Assembly: GCA_032622095.1 (NCBI GenBank)
Contig: CP136068.1
Coordinates: 2,891,314-2,955,313 of the forward strand
Length of the DNA stretch: 64,000 bases
From: Siphonodentalium dalli
Lineage: Eukaryota; Mollusca; Scaphopoda; Gadilida; Siphonodentaliidae
Direction of reading: 5' to 3'
Shown: one piece after another, positions 45,325 to 56,661 of the stretch
Layout: each line of letters starts with the position of its first letter
Position numbering within the stretch: the first letter of the stretch is position 1
Made by a program: the position numbers and the translations under genes
The notes under the pieces: model-generated
Seen by the model: the letters and a program-made list of their open reading frames with translations, nothing else
What the model was told of the DNA's origin: nothing
Database searches by the model: none

Positions 45325-45570
45325 CATACCATAGAATGGTACACATAGTGTCGACGTCCGGATTGACCACTCGTCGTGCGTCCGTCTGTCCGTAGACACT
45401 TTACGTGTAATGCGATAACTCAAACATTTTCTATCTGATCAAAACCAAATTTGGTATGTGAGTTTCTCAACCCAAATTACTAATCGAGTTCGAATATGGG
45501 TTTGATCCGATTTATTTTAAAGGAGTTATGACCCTTTTTCGAAAATAAAATAAAATTATAATAAAAAAAA
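45325..45570. repeat. GTACACATAGTGTCGACGTCCGG repeat copy
   Basis: A dispersed short repeat with ccgtctgtccgtagacactt and gagttatgaccctttttcga. A second copy of the same repeat is split by the hAT-like element (left half ending 46185, right half starting 49803). 45571..46140 shows only AT-rich sequence and an approximate duplication of tcattgacacttttatttg. Confidence 0.6.
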
Positions 45571-46185
45571 ATTATTAAACAAAAAAAATGTCATTGACAC
45601 TTTTATTTGTTTTCATTTAGATATTGATGATTACGATACAAGTTGATAAAAAGGTTCCCAATGTGTCCCTTTAATTTTTTTTTACTTTTGTAATAAAAAG
45701 AAATTTAATTAAAAAAAGTTTATTGACACTTCATTTATTTTCATTTAGATATCCAGTTCTTACATCGGCTATCTTTATAAAGGTCTGAGTGATCCCAACA
45801 ATGCTTTGTACACAGGACTTAACATAACCTACCCAGGACATGTAAAATTTCTAAAAGCCACATGTTATAAGAGCAAGGTCTCCCAGGAGGCTAGCAATAT
45901 CAGATACCACCTGTTAAACACTCCCATGTATTATGATGCTCATTTATCAACTATGACAGTTTAAGGCTAGCAGACACTAATAGCCCCACAGAGTATTTTC
46001 AATATGTATTGTGCTATTCCATCATATAAATTTGTCTTGCTAATTTGCTATTATGTTTGTGGGGCTGCTGAATTGCTATGATGTTGGTAGGGCAAACTGA
46101 TGCTGTTGAGAAAAATTACAGCTATTTTTAGGTGTACTTGTGTGGTACACATAGTGTTGACATCCGGATTTCACCACTCAGTGAT

Positions 46186-49100
46186 TAGTGTTGAAACGAT
46201 TAGTGGTTTTGAGGAATCGACTAGTCGCCAGAGGGAATCGACTACTAGTCGACTAGTCGGACCCCTTCCGAAACTTACCGTTTTGTGCTCATATACGTAT
46301 ATAATTTGCCGTTTGTTTTGAGTACCAGTAACCAACTTTGCATTTTCGAACTCAAAGCAAGACGTGATTTAACACTATTTGCCGTGATTAATTGGCTTAA
46401 TATCACTGAAGGTTAATAGGTTATTCACTTGTCCCAGGTATATGATGTTTTATGACAATCAAATTAACATACAGTTGATGTATGTATCTAAACGGTAGTG
46501 AGAAACACCTGATCGATCGCGTAAACGCTACGGATTACGGAGTGGAAGCGCGTGCAACAATCAGAAACCGGTGCATTATTCTATATGTTTTGTGTAAAAA
46601 TGTTCCTTTAAAATTGATATGGTATGGTCTACCGGGCCGTACCGGTTCTTACATACAATCGAACATCGTTGTTTTCGAACTTGCCCAGTGTGCTTGTCAC
46701 CGATTGACTTCACAAACGGGCGTACATGAAGATATGCAAGATATTTTGAGAAACGAACTTCATCTCCGACAGAGTCAAACAAAAGTTACAAAATAAATGT
46801 TATAACAGCTGTAGTGCGTACAAGCCTTTTATGCTCGCAGATGTCATGTACATATATCGGACACGGAATGTGGTAAAGTTCCCTGTATATATAGAGTCCG
46901 CATATATTAAAAAAGGGCCATGCAGTGCGTACATAATGTTGTTCCTTGTATTCATTGCAAGGTCACGATATATATGACATAGCTTAATCACGGACAGTCA
47001 TTTTCATTTGATCGCGTACATAATTGTCTTTCGTGCATGGTACATTGTCAGGGCTGGCGATCTAGAAAATCCAGGAGGGCTATTAATAGCCCTCCTAGAT
47101 ATGCCTAGGAGGGCTATAGCCCTCCTCAACTTTTAAAGTTATGATTTATTTTATCTGAGTTACTACTGCCGTTAGTTTGTCTATTTTTGATGTTGTATAA
47201 CTCCATTTAAATTAATTTTTTTCATGTGGAAACAAAGTGTCCACAGAGTTGTGAATGTCAAAATCCCCCACAGTAATTATGGTATGGTGAATATTTAACT
47301 ATGTTTTATATGTTGTGATAATCTATATGTACAAGAAACAAAATGTAAGAGTATTTGTACTCAACAATTTGTCAGTCGGTGTCCAACCCATGCAACGGAA
47401 TTGGGTGAGTTTGTCCACATTAAAAGCATTCTCCATGAAAGTGTAATTTTACGTAAAATACACAATCAAGAACAATATTAAATCCAGTATATTTGCACTT
47501 GAATATTGACTGCCTTTTCTCTCAAAGTAATCCATATTCCATTGTCGATCGCAGACTGCTGCTTGCAGCGGTCAAGTTGCTATCTATAGATTTACTGGGT
47601 GTTTGCAATTGGGGACATAGAAAATAGTTTCTGAACTTTAATAATTGAATAACAGTGTAAACTAGAATACGTGGATACATTTAGCTAATTATATTAAAAT
47701 ATTGTCAATCGAAGCGATAACAGACGGCTGCAAGCTAAATACAATTTTCACTGATAGGAACCGGAAACGGAACGAAAGGTTGAACTTAATTGGGACAGTG
47801 ACATTTGGTTCTCACTATCCACAAACATGTGTCATTTTATCCAGTGAAATATATTGTAAGCTCAATCTTATGAAGAGAAATTATTTATTTTGGTCATAAA
47901 ATGTGTGAGAATCGATCAAAAGATCAGATTTACGAAACAGTTCGTTCCGGAATTTACTGATTCCGCTATAATTCCCATTTGACATTACCGTCAAGTCACG
48001 CATGCGCACAGTCCCCACACTGTACAATATAATTACGATTTCGATGCAGTATTTTACTCATTAAACACAATAAAATAACTAAATAATAAATGTCCTATCG
48101 TAGACGAGGCGGGCTATAAAAAGCCCGCCTTGGAAAATTCTAGGCGGGCTGTAGGCGGGCAGCCCGCCTTGAGATTTCCAGGCCTGCATTGTAAATATAT
48201 ATACAATATATACAATTTTACTCGCGAGTCCCCGAATACACAATCGATCATGTCAGTTTCAGAAATAAAACTGCGCAGACCGGCGATGTTAATAGTACAT
48301 TTCAATGCGATGTCGTAAGTTCTATATTTAGCCCGATTCCAGGAATTTGCGTCATACAGATTACGTTTCTGGAACAGCTTTGTCACCGCCCAATTCCGCG
48401 AAGGATTCAAGTTTGAGGTGCTAAAATACATTGTAATTTTTCACAAACACAGCCCATAAACGACGTGAGATTTCCGAAGTGACTCGCCAGTTTAGTTCGA
48501 AATACGCGACGCTATTCGATGCATAGCATGGCTGACCGCGGGTTGGCCTTATATTTATATCTATAATACAATAAGTGATTTCACTTACTCGCGGCGAATC
48601 CGCCATTTGGTCTCCGGAGGTCAAAGTTAACAAGTGGCATCTATTTTTAGCATATGACTCCAGCCTGGGAATTCCCAAAATAAAATGGCAACAGGTCGTT
48701 ATCGAATCGCAGGTGCGAGAACTTCATAAAACTAATTAAACACTCACCCTGGATACATACAATACGTAGGTTTCGCACAGTAGATGGATTGCATGTATCA
48801 CGTATGTTTTTGAGTTATTTTTTTAACGCAAGAACTCGCTATTTATCAGTAACTTATGGGAAGTTCATTGACAAAAAGGGCGTCTGAATGTCTGCATCGT
48901 CACCAGATCCTAACTCTATATATGACATGGCCACAAAACAATTCTTAAACACGTAGTTGCACTCAGAATAAATGAAATTAAGCCATAAAATGTTGATAAA
49001 AAATTCTCGCACTCAGCTGTCGAATGTTTACAAATGGTCGAAATGGATGCTACTTCTCAACTTTGACCTTTTACCGGCTTTTACTGGTGGGTTGGATAAA

Positions 49101-49802
49101 AAGCTAGGAGTCGGACCATATGGAACCATCGGCCATCTTGAAAATCGCGAACCAGTAAAAAGGCTTATATATCTAGAACGTGCGATCGTATACGCTCACC
49201 CATGCGTCAGTTGATGCATGTGGTGGTTGTAAAAAATATCACACAATTTTACAGATATTTACAGATAAACTTTAAAGGTATGCTGACATAGTGCTTCAAT
49301 AAACTATAATATATTGGACTTGTTATTAAACTTAAAACTTAATAATGTCACCTCGCAACTAACTTGATTGAAGTTGAGTCCTGCACACATGCAAACATGT
49401 TGACCAGTTATCACTCAGATCAATTCCGTCACGCCGAAATAGACACGGTTGCGATAGGCGATGATTCTTTGAAGTTGATTATCAAAGCCGGCCGTCTCAA
49501 CTTCAAAGAATAAGCCGCCGCGGCGCCGACAAATACATTGAGTTGAGGTCATTGGGTTTCGCGCTCGTGCATGAACACCAAGTACTGAAAGCAGTTATCG
49601 CATCAAAGGGACAACAAAGAAGGCTTTAACAAGATAATTGTGATTGTGTATTTCGATAGCCTGATTGTTTATATTGTCCAGTAATTCGGCAACGGCACTG
49701 CTTTCGCGATGGCATAATGGTGGTGGGTGTGTTTCGACTAGCCGATTTAGGAATCGAATAATTTAATAATCGCGTCGATTTCGATTAATCGTTTCAACAC
49801 TA
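46186..49802. mobile_element. hAT-like non-autonomous element, 3.6 kb, 8-bp target duplication
   Basis: TIR TAGTGTTGAAACGATTA and its inverse complement, flanked by the perfect duplication TCAGTGAT (46178..46185 and 49803..49810). The left end has a cluster of CGACTAGTCG-type palindromes; the right has TCGATTTCGATTAATCG. It interrupts a GTACACATAG repeat and itself contains another TIR element. No transposase frame was recognised in 3.6 kb. Confidence 0.88.
47049..48186. mobile_element. Nested TIR element with GGGCTATAGCCC and GGCGGGC motifs
   Basis: Termini CAGGGCTGGCGATCTAG and (inverse) CAGGCCTGGAAATCTCA, flanked directly by CATTGT on both sides (47043..47048 and 48187..48192). Left end: palindromes AGGAGGGCTAT..ATAGCCCTCCT twice. 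Right end: GGCGGGCT..AGCCCGCC twice. Classification is open: CAGGG-type ends resemble hAT, but the visible duplication is 6 bp. Confidence 0.8.
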
Positions 49803-49810
49803 TCAGTGAT

Positions 49811-50840
49811 TGTAAATTGTCTGTCTGTCTGTAGAAACTTTATGCATGGTGCAATAACTCAAACGTATATCTATCAATCGGTACCAAATTTTGTACATGA
49901 GTTTCTCAGCTCAAAATACAGATCGAGTTCAAATATGGGTTTGATCTGATTTTGTTTACAGAGTTATGGTCCTTTAGAAAAAAATGAAAGACAAAATTTT
50001 AGATTGAACTCCTTGTTTATAAATCATTCTAATTTTTCATTTCACCTCTCACACCGTATCGTTTTTGGTACTGATCAGTTGATCGATTAGTAAAATATTA
50101 ACCTCATTTACCCATTCCATGTCATTTAACCTTTTCCATTATTATAGAACTATATTATTTCGATATCTGACATTGCAAATTGCAACAACAAAAATAGAAC
50201 TGCTTACAATATGGAAGTGGTGACAGGCTCTAGCTTTGATGTTATATTAACCCTTCTCTTTTGACCCATAAATTGAAATAATTTGTGTTATTATGTACAT
50301 TTGTCTATACTACTTTTGTACAGCATACTCTATAATTCAACATAAAAACTCTAGATTATGGTTCTGATAATAGCAATTAACTATCGCCAAGGGATGGGTT
50401 AAACATATGCCGATCGTGATCGGCCTCTCGTTTTTGTTTGCCTAACGTAATTTTATTAATTAATAAAATAAAAGTGTTCATTTTTGGTTTACCTCAACAA
50501 AAAGTTCCTTCCTGACTCAAGGATTATATTTCTATTCCATGACTCAAGGATTATATTTCTATTCCATGTGCGCAATGGCATGCAAAAGTAATTGTGCTCC
50601 TCAAAATTTGAAGGACTGATCAGTTAGGAGATGTCAGTTGGGTGCGTAATAAACACAGAACCACAAATGTGTGTTACAGGCCGATAGTTTATGGCACTCT
50701 TGCGATCGTGGTCTCTAGTTATTGCACTCGGTTCTGTTTATTTCTTAAGGTTGTTTTGTCAGAAAAAACTCTTCTTTTTTTTATACATCTCAATAATTGT
50801 AATAATTATACACCAGCATGTATTTTGGCTACAATTTCAG
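49811..50840. other. Intron stretch before exon 13
   Basis: Right half of the split GTACACATAG repeat (to about 49990) and a 27-nt direct duplication (gactcaaggattatatttct, 50513..50567). Nothing else recognised. Confidence 0.5.
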
Positions 50841-51010
50841 AAAAACCTGTTGCAAAACAAAAAACACCAGAAAAAGATCACAAACCTAAATCCAGTGAAC
50901 CGCCTACATCCAAAAGAATGTCGGGTGAACAGCCTTCATCCAAAACACCAGAGAAATCTAAAGATTCATTTGATGAGTTCAAAACTAAGGGAAACACATG
51001 TGTTCAGAAG
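50841..51010 (+). CDS. SPAG1: SPAG1 exon 13 of window, linker and start of TPR block 3
   Basis: Acceptor caatttcag, donor gtaata. It encodes a Pro/Lys/Ser linker, (E)KPVAKQKTPEKDHKPKSSE and onward, that leads into FDEFKTKGNTCVQK, the opening helix of TPR block 3. The last part matches the ALKEEGNQCVNDK element of vertebrate SPAG1. It ends in phase 0. A 31-bp minisatellite starts about 20 nt into the next intron. Confidence 0.92.
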
Positions 51011-51030
51011 GTAATAACTTCAATGATTAG

Positions 51031-51275
51031 GCCACACCAATATTATAGCCTGGTTTACAAGGCCTCACCAATATTATAGCCTGGTTTACGAGGCCATATC
51101 AATATTATAGCCTGGTTTACGAGGCCACACCAATATTATAGACTGGTTTATGAGGCCACACCAATATTATAGCCTGGTTTACAAGGCCACACCAATATTA
51201 TAGCCTGGTTTATGAGGCCACACCAATACTATAGCCTGGTTTACGAGGCCACACCTATATCATAGCCTGGTTTAC
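51031..51275. repeat. 31-bp minisatellite, about 8 copies
   Basis: Unit GGCCACACCAATATTATAGC followed by CTGGTTTACGA, beginning about 20 nt after the exon 13 donor. Confidence 0.93.
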
Positions 51276-51375
51276 TAACATTTGGGAGGAGCAAAATTAG
51301 AGCACAAGGGAGAAAAAAAATTAAAAATTCATAAAAAGTGGAACTGTAAAAGAAATTCACAAGAGTTTTAAAAAC

Positions 51376-51605
51376 GTTATGTTTTATTTACCCTTCCATG
51401 ACTGGAGTTACCTCCCTTATTTACCCTTCCATGACTGGAGTTACCTCCCTTATTTACCCTTCCATGACTGGAGTTACCTCCCTTATTTACCCTTCCATGA
51501 CTGGAGTTACCTCCCTTATTTACCCTTCCATGACTGGAGTTACCTCCCTTATTTACCCTTCCATGACTGGAGTTACCTCCCTTATTTACCCTTCCATGAC
51601 TGTAG
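51376..51605. repeat. 33-bp minisatellite grown from a MITE terminus
   Basis: About 6.7 copies of ACCCTTCCATGACTGGAGTT then ACCTCCCTTATTT. The last copy runs without a break into the MITE terminus (gtagcttcctgaaattttgc). The unit matches the AACCCTTCCATGATTGGAGC terminus of the second TTAA-like family. The 33-bp period keeps all frames open, so no protein is implied. Confidence 0.93.
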
Positions 51606-51863
51606 CTTCCTGAAATTTTGCATAAACCTTGTGCCAATGTATTCTCTTATATATACGAGTCTCCCATAGGGCGCCTCGCATATATAAGAGAATACATAGT
51701 AGTAAGAGAATACATTGGCCAAACAATATTTACCTTGACCTTGTAATCAGTGCATTCTTTTATATATGCGAGGCTCCCTATTAGAGACTAGCATATATAA
51801 TAGAATGCACTGGCACAGGATCTTTAATGCTGCACCAGCACAGCTCCCGTCATGAAAGGGTTA
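51606..51863. mobile_element. Second TTAA-like MITE family, copy
   Basis: Two diverged H1 hairpins (51633..51715 and 51748..51820), ggatctttaatgctgcacca, and terminus CCGTCATGAAAGGGTTAA. A partial second copy follows at 51885..52023 with the same end. Confidence 0.7.
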
Positions 51864-52024
51864 ATCTAATCAATCAAAAAACCCTGCGCCAATGCATTCT
51901 CTTGTAGCCAGTGCATTCTCTTATATATGCAATTATCCCAAGGGAGACTCGCATATATAAGAGAATGCACTGGCACAGGATCTTTAATGCTGCACCAGCA
52001 TGGCTCCCATCATTAAAGGGTTAA

Positions 52025-52976
52025 ACAATCAAAAAACCCTGCACTAAGGCCACAAAAAAAAGAGTTTTGTTTCATGGGCAATTTTTTTTTCAAAACGATG
52101 AGGGAGGGAGGGAGGGTTTTATTTTTATTTTTTATTTTCCACAAGCCATATACCTCATACTGGAAAACTTACAAAACTAACAAACAGGCTAGCTATTGAC
52201 TGTTGGGGGTAATTAAGAAAGGTTTTATTAATTGCTGGCTTTGTCAAATTGTGCAGCACAGATGCAGTTTGTTCCACAGCAAATTATTTCTTCCTATTTA
52301 ATACATTTTCTGTTGCACAATACAATTTAATATTTGTCTCAAAAGCCAACCCAATAACAAATTATCACCTCACCCCCAAGGAAACAAACGTTAGTGGTGA
52401 TGACAAAAAAAAAACTAACTTTGAGAATCGGAACCGGAACATTTATTGTAAACTTGAAGTCATTTGATGTATTCAATACCAAATTTGCAAATATAGAATT
52501 ATTTTAGAGTTCCAAACAGGTAGAGCGTGCTTTAGCTTAGTATTCTGGTACACTGCCCAGCTCAAATGTATGAAATTGAGTGCTATGTCGCTTTTTGTCA
52601 TGTACCATTTCAACCAGAAAATTTATTCCAACTTTTTAAACAACCAATAGAATACTTTTTTGCATATAAATAAACTCCTTTTCTGGCAATTTCCCCAGAT
52701 TTGTTTGTGGAATACTTGCACTCTGAATCCAGTTGTATGATACCTTTACATAGGTAATAAACAAGACAGAATATTAAAGCTTACTTGATGTAAAATCGCG
52801 AGTTGTATTTGCTGTTACCTATTTTCGTGGTATTTCGTGGAATTAGGTCTATTTTATATTTTCTGGGGTCAAAATACCAATAAAAAGCACCGACGCGGGG
52901 GTTAAAAGTCGACGCGCCGGTGCCCTAACGCCTAACGCATTCTCTTGTAAGCCAGTGTATTCTCTTATATATATAG
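52025..52976. other. Intron stretch without recognised feature
   Basis: AT-rich, with a short ggagggagggagggttttat block near 52104 that is also present at 43645. Nothing else recognised. Confidence 0.45.
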
Positions 52977-53119
52977 AATATCCATATAGTTTGACGAGAT
53001 ATAAGGTTTATTTTCGCGAGTATGATTCAGCAAATGGGGGCCGAGCTTTAGCGAGGTTCCCCATTTGCTGAATCATACGAGCGAAATAAACCTAGTATCT
53101 CGTCAAACTTTATGGGTAT
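52977..53119. mobile_element. Palindromic MITE with CCGAGCTTTAGCGAGG centre
   Basis: AGTTTGACGAGATATAAGGT through caaatgggg pairs with ccccatttg through ctcgtcaaact, about 55 bp per arm with a few mismatches. The centre is shared with the foldbacks at 4836 and 32460. Confidence 0.8.
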
Positions 53120-53359
53120 TGTTTTTATCCATCGCCAAAGTTTTAAAGTAGTTAACGTCTATTAAATTTGTTTAAATGGGATAAGAAATTAATGGGGAAT
53201 TCTTTAGGAAACAATTAAAATCGATTGCAAGTTTTTCGGTTGAAGTTCTGAGCATGTGACTTTATTATGATAACTGTAGATACTATTTGTGATATTTGGT
53301 TCCTAAAGCCGTATAAGACTTTCAAGGGTTGTAACCACTAAATGTTATGTAATTTTCAG

Positions 53360-53467
53360 GGCGAATTCAAGGAAGCGATAGATCTCTATTCAAAATGCAT
53401 TGCACTCATATCTACAGAACCAACCGCTTACACAAATCGGGCACTCTGTTATCTAAGGATAAATAAG
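53360..53467 (+). CDS. SPAG1: SPAG1 exon 14 of window, TPR block 3
   Basis: Acceptor aattttcag, donor gtaagt, phase 0/0, 36 codons. It encodes GEFKEAIDLYSKCIALISTE then PTAYTNRALCYLRINK. These are TPR1 helix B and TPR2 helix A of block 3, with YTNRALCYL essentially identical to mammalian SPAG1. Confidence 0.96.
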
Positions 53468-54070
53468 GTAAGTATTCGCACCTTTTTTTTACCCTTAAGC
53501 TCCAAATGAATTTTACTCTGCAATTCTAAATGTAGACGTTGGAATGGATTATTCTTCATTTGGATAACAGATAATATAAGCAGATGACAGGTCAAAAACA
53601 CTTTATGATTTCCATTACGGCGTTACAAATACCACTTGTTCACACTCATATTTCGAATCGATTAACCATAACGCTATTTCTGATTTGGCAAAAGCCGCCA
53701 CGTTATAATCCGGGAAAAAGTCATATTGGACTCCCGAAAGTCATATTGGACTCCCAAGTGTGCAATATGACTTTTTTATCGGGACTGTACGAATTAACTA
53801 TTGAAATGAATCAGTGAAATTGTGATGCGCTCGCAACACTGGTGGATTTAGCAGATGATTCACTTCTGCATTGAGTTTTTTTTTTCATTTCCGTGTTTAC
53901 TGTTCCAAATCATGCTTTCTGGCAATCAAATACAGGCTTTTATAGAGAATTAAGTGCCGACAAATACCAAAAATAACCAGAAAAGTTTTATTCCCAAAAT
54001 TTGGATAAACATACAGATGGATAATAAAAATGTCATTATACAATGTTGTTAAAATAAAAAACATTCATTA

Positions 54071-54287
54071 CCCTGCAGGGAGCCCCACACATATATAGAA
54101 GCATATAGAAGAGTGTCGTCTGCTCATGTTTATCTGGGGCTCTGTATGGGTGAAATTATAAAATTGTTAAAGAATACAAGAAAAAATTAATAAAAATGTA
54201 AAAAATTGTTAGGCCAATGCATTCTCTTATATATGCGAGGCGACCTATGGTCGACTCGCATATATAAGAGAATGCATTGGCACAGGG
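54071..54287. mobile_element. H2-H1 unit, duplicate of the right part of 54913..55279
   Basis: H2 hairpin 54073..54148 and inverted H1 hairpin 54212..54283. The left flank (aaataaaaaacattcattac) and right flank (taaaaaaa) are the same as in the larger element 0.9 kb downstream, so this is a local duplication and not an independent insertion. Confidence 0.75.
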
Positions 54288-54372
54288 TAAAAAAAATCAT
54301 ACTTGTATGTTTTTCACCACTTGTATGTTTTTTGTATGACTTTTCACCACAACCTGGACTCATACAAGAAAT

Positions 54373-54530
54373 ACACAGAACGACACGATGTGTAAATGGG
54401 TTTTTAGATACGGCACGAGTGCTGTCGCGGAAGGATAGAACGAGAGGCGCGTGTGCCTCGAGTTCTATCCTTCCGCGACAGCACGAGTGCCGTATCAACA
54501 AACCCATTTACACATCGTGTCGTTCTGTGT
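54373..54530. mobile_element. Long palindromic MITE
   Basis: Arms of about 70 bp: acacagaacgacacgatgtg, then aaatgggtt and gatacggcac, then gctgtcgcggaaggatagaa, against their inverse complement. A short GAGAGGCGCGTGTGCCTC centre is itself palindromic. 54531..54864 shows nothing else. Confidence 0.88.
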
Positions 54531-54864
54531 TTATTACACGCTTCGCGTCCTAGAATCCATGCATTAAAAATACAGGATTAGAAGGTTTATTTAGGCTCGT
54601 ACAGGGCGGTGTTTGTCATGTGTGATGATTCTTTTATTTAAATAGTTCCAGTTTCATGGTTGAGGCGAACGTCAATTACGTCATTTTACGTCAACGAGAT
54701 GCGTATGGAGCGTACGTTCCATACGGATTTGTAAATATGGAACAGCAATAACACTGTACTTCTAGGAACAAGCGTGTAATAAAAACACATACTTTACACA
54801 ACATTGTATAATAACTTTATAATCTTGGCACCCTCAATGTATGAGATAGGCCTTATTACCGAGT

Positions 54865-55327
54865 ATATGTGACCCGCCATATCAAATCCAGTCGTTAGTC
54901 GGGATTTTTTTACCCTGTGCCAATGCATTCTCTTATATATGCGAGTCGACCATAGGTCGCCTCGCATATATTAGAGAATGCATTGGCCTAACAATTTTTT
55001 ATCATTTTTTTTTAATAAATGTTTCTTACAATTTTTAGGACATAAAATAAAAAACATTCATTACCCTGCAGGGAGCCCCACACATATATAGAAGCATATA
55101 GAAGAGTGTCGTCTGCTCATGTTTATCTGGGGCTCTGTATGGGTGAAATTATAAAATTGTTAAAGAATCAAGAAAAAATTAATAAAAATGTAAAAAATTG
55201 TTAGGCCAATGCATTCTCTTATATATGCGAGGCGACCTATGGTCGACTCGCATATATAAGAGAATGCATTGGCACAGGGTAAAAAAATCCCGACTTACAA
55301 CTGGATTTGATATGGCGGGTCACATAT
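54865..55327. mobile_element. Palindromic MITE with another MITE inserted at its tip
   Basis: Outer arms ATATGTGACCCGCCATATCA and onward (48 nt) and their inverse complement match at 46 of 48 positions. Between them, exactly at the central TA, lies a complete H1-H2-inverted H1 element (54913..55279) with TA on each side. 55328..56184 shows nothing recognised. Confidence 0.88.
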
Positions 55328-56184
55328 TCTCCTGTTTCTGTTGCTATAACTAAACCATCGTGGCTGTGTTTAGGATCACTGAATGAATTGAGAATATTAT
55401 TTCACCAAATAGGTTACACATATCTGTGCATATTGTAACATAACTTTGTTTTTTGATATCTTGATTTCAGAAGCCTGTCATGGGCATATTTCGACAACAT
55501 TTAATTTAACGAATGATGTCACAAAATGAATTCCCTCGTCAATTGATTTATGACAAGAGGTGGAATTTCGAATTGGAGACGGATCATTAATTTTAAGACA
55601 ATAATACATTTTATCCACCCTTTAGATCTCAACGAGATTGAATGGGTGTTAAAAGATCACCGATATATGCATCACGAATGAAGTATTCGAAATCGCTATC
55701 ATTGTCAAATCGAATATCTGCAGGTCTGCAGATTTGAGGCGAACGACCGTTCAGTTCGCTTGGAGGTTATCTAAAATGAAAATGCCATGAACCAAAAACA
55801 GGTCGTGCCAAAGTTTTATGTAGATCTCGCGATAACTGATTCTCAAATGACCTTAATCTGAGACATTCAAAATTATTACAGTATTTCAATGAGTTGCCGG
55901 ATGCCCATCTGTAGTTAATAATACCAGTTGTAGTGATTATAACAGTATGTGTAACACTTCTGCTAACTTATGGTATGGGTTACCTAATCACAAACCAGGT
56001 GAACGAAAAATAGGTTACATATAATTTTGAAATGTGCAGGCCTGTATCTGGGTCAAATAATATATATCTAATATTTGCAGGGCCCTAATATCCATTCATT
56101 CAGTTGTACATGTCACATTCAGCATATAGTCTACCAACTTTAAAAATTAACCTAAGAGGTTTTTTGCCATATGTTAGCATGTAC

Positions 56185-56285
56185 AGTAATGCCCTAAATA
56201 ATCAAGTACTTAACCACAGCAGAATTATGGGTTTTTTTCAGGATTTAGTCGGAAATATGGCTTGTTACCACAAGCCATATTTCTG
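56185..56285. mobile_element. CAGTAATGCCCTAA foldback, left half
   Basis: TACAGTAATGCCCTAAATAA followed by the family interior (aatatggcttgttaccacaa); the right arm is missing. Confidence 0.65.
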
Positions 56286-56478
56286 TTATAATTATGTTGA
56301 TAAATTTTGGGAAATTTGATACCATAGTTGAGAGTGGTTAGCATTGTTTTGTTGCAATAAATCTATTCTGATAACTAAAGTGTATTTTGAAGAAATGTTG
56401 TTGTTGTATCTTGATGGTATGGGGACCGTCTGATCGGATTGAGCACCTTTAATTATGGCCCTGTGTATTTTATTACAG

Positions 56479-56568
56479 CCAGAACTAGCGATTGCGGACT
56501 GCGAATTCGTGCTCGCCACAGAACCTAACAATATCAAGGCGTTATTCAGACGAGGACAGGCTCGCAAG
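56479..56568 (+). CDS. SPAG1: SPAG1 exon 15 of window, TPR block 3
   Basis: Acceptor tattacag, donor gtagga, phase 0/0, 30 codons. It encodes PELAIADCEFVLATEPNNIK then ALFRRGQARK. These are TPR2 helix B and TPR3 helix A of block 3, with the A-x-A-DC and KALFRR signatures. Confidence 0.95.
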
Positions 56569-56661
56569 GTAGGAATTCAATTAATATCAAGGCATTTAAC
56601 TGAAATTGACTAATACTTTCAGGGAAGAGACCAATGTGGAAGTGTACAGCTATGCTCTCAG

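Noticed and set aside
46482-46796. 104-aa open frame inside the 3.6-kb hAT-like element as a transposase remnant
   Set aside because: No hAT dimerisation or catalytic motif is visible, and the length is compatible with chance.
50642-51079. 145-aa and 107-aa open frames over exon 13
   Set aside because: They extend through the intron on both sides; only 50841..51010 has splice borders and phase-correct SPAG1 sequence.
51377-51669. Open frames with repeated HGRVNKGGNSS and SMTGVTSLIYP
   Set aside because: The 33-bp minisatellite keeps several frames open; the unit is a MITE terminus, not a protein.
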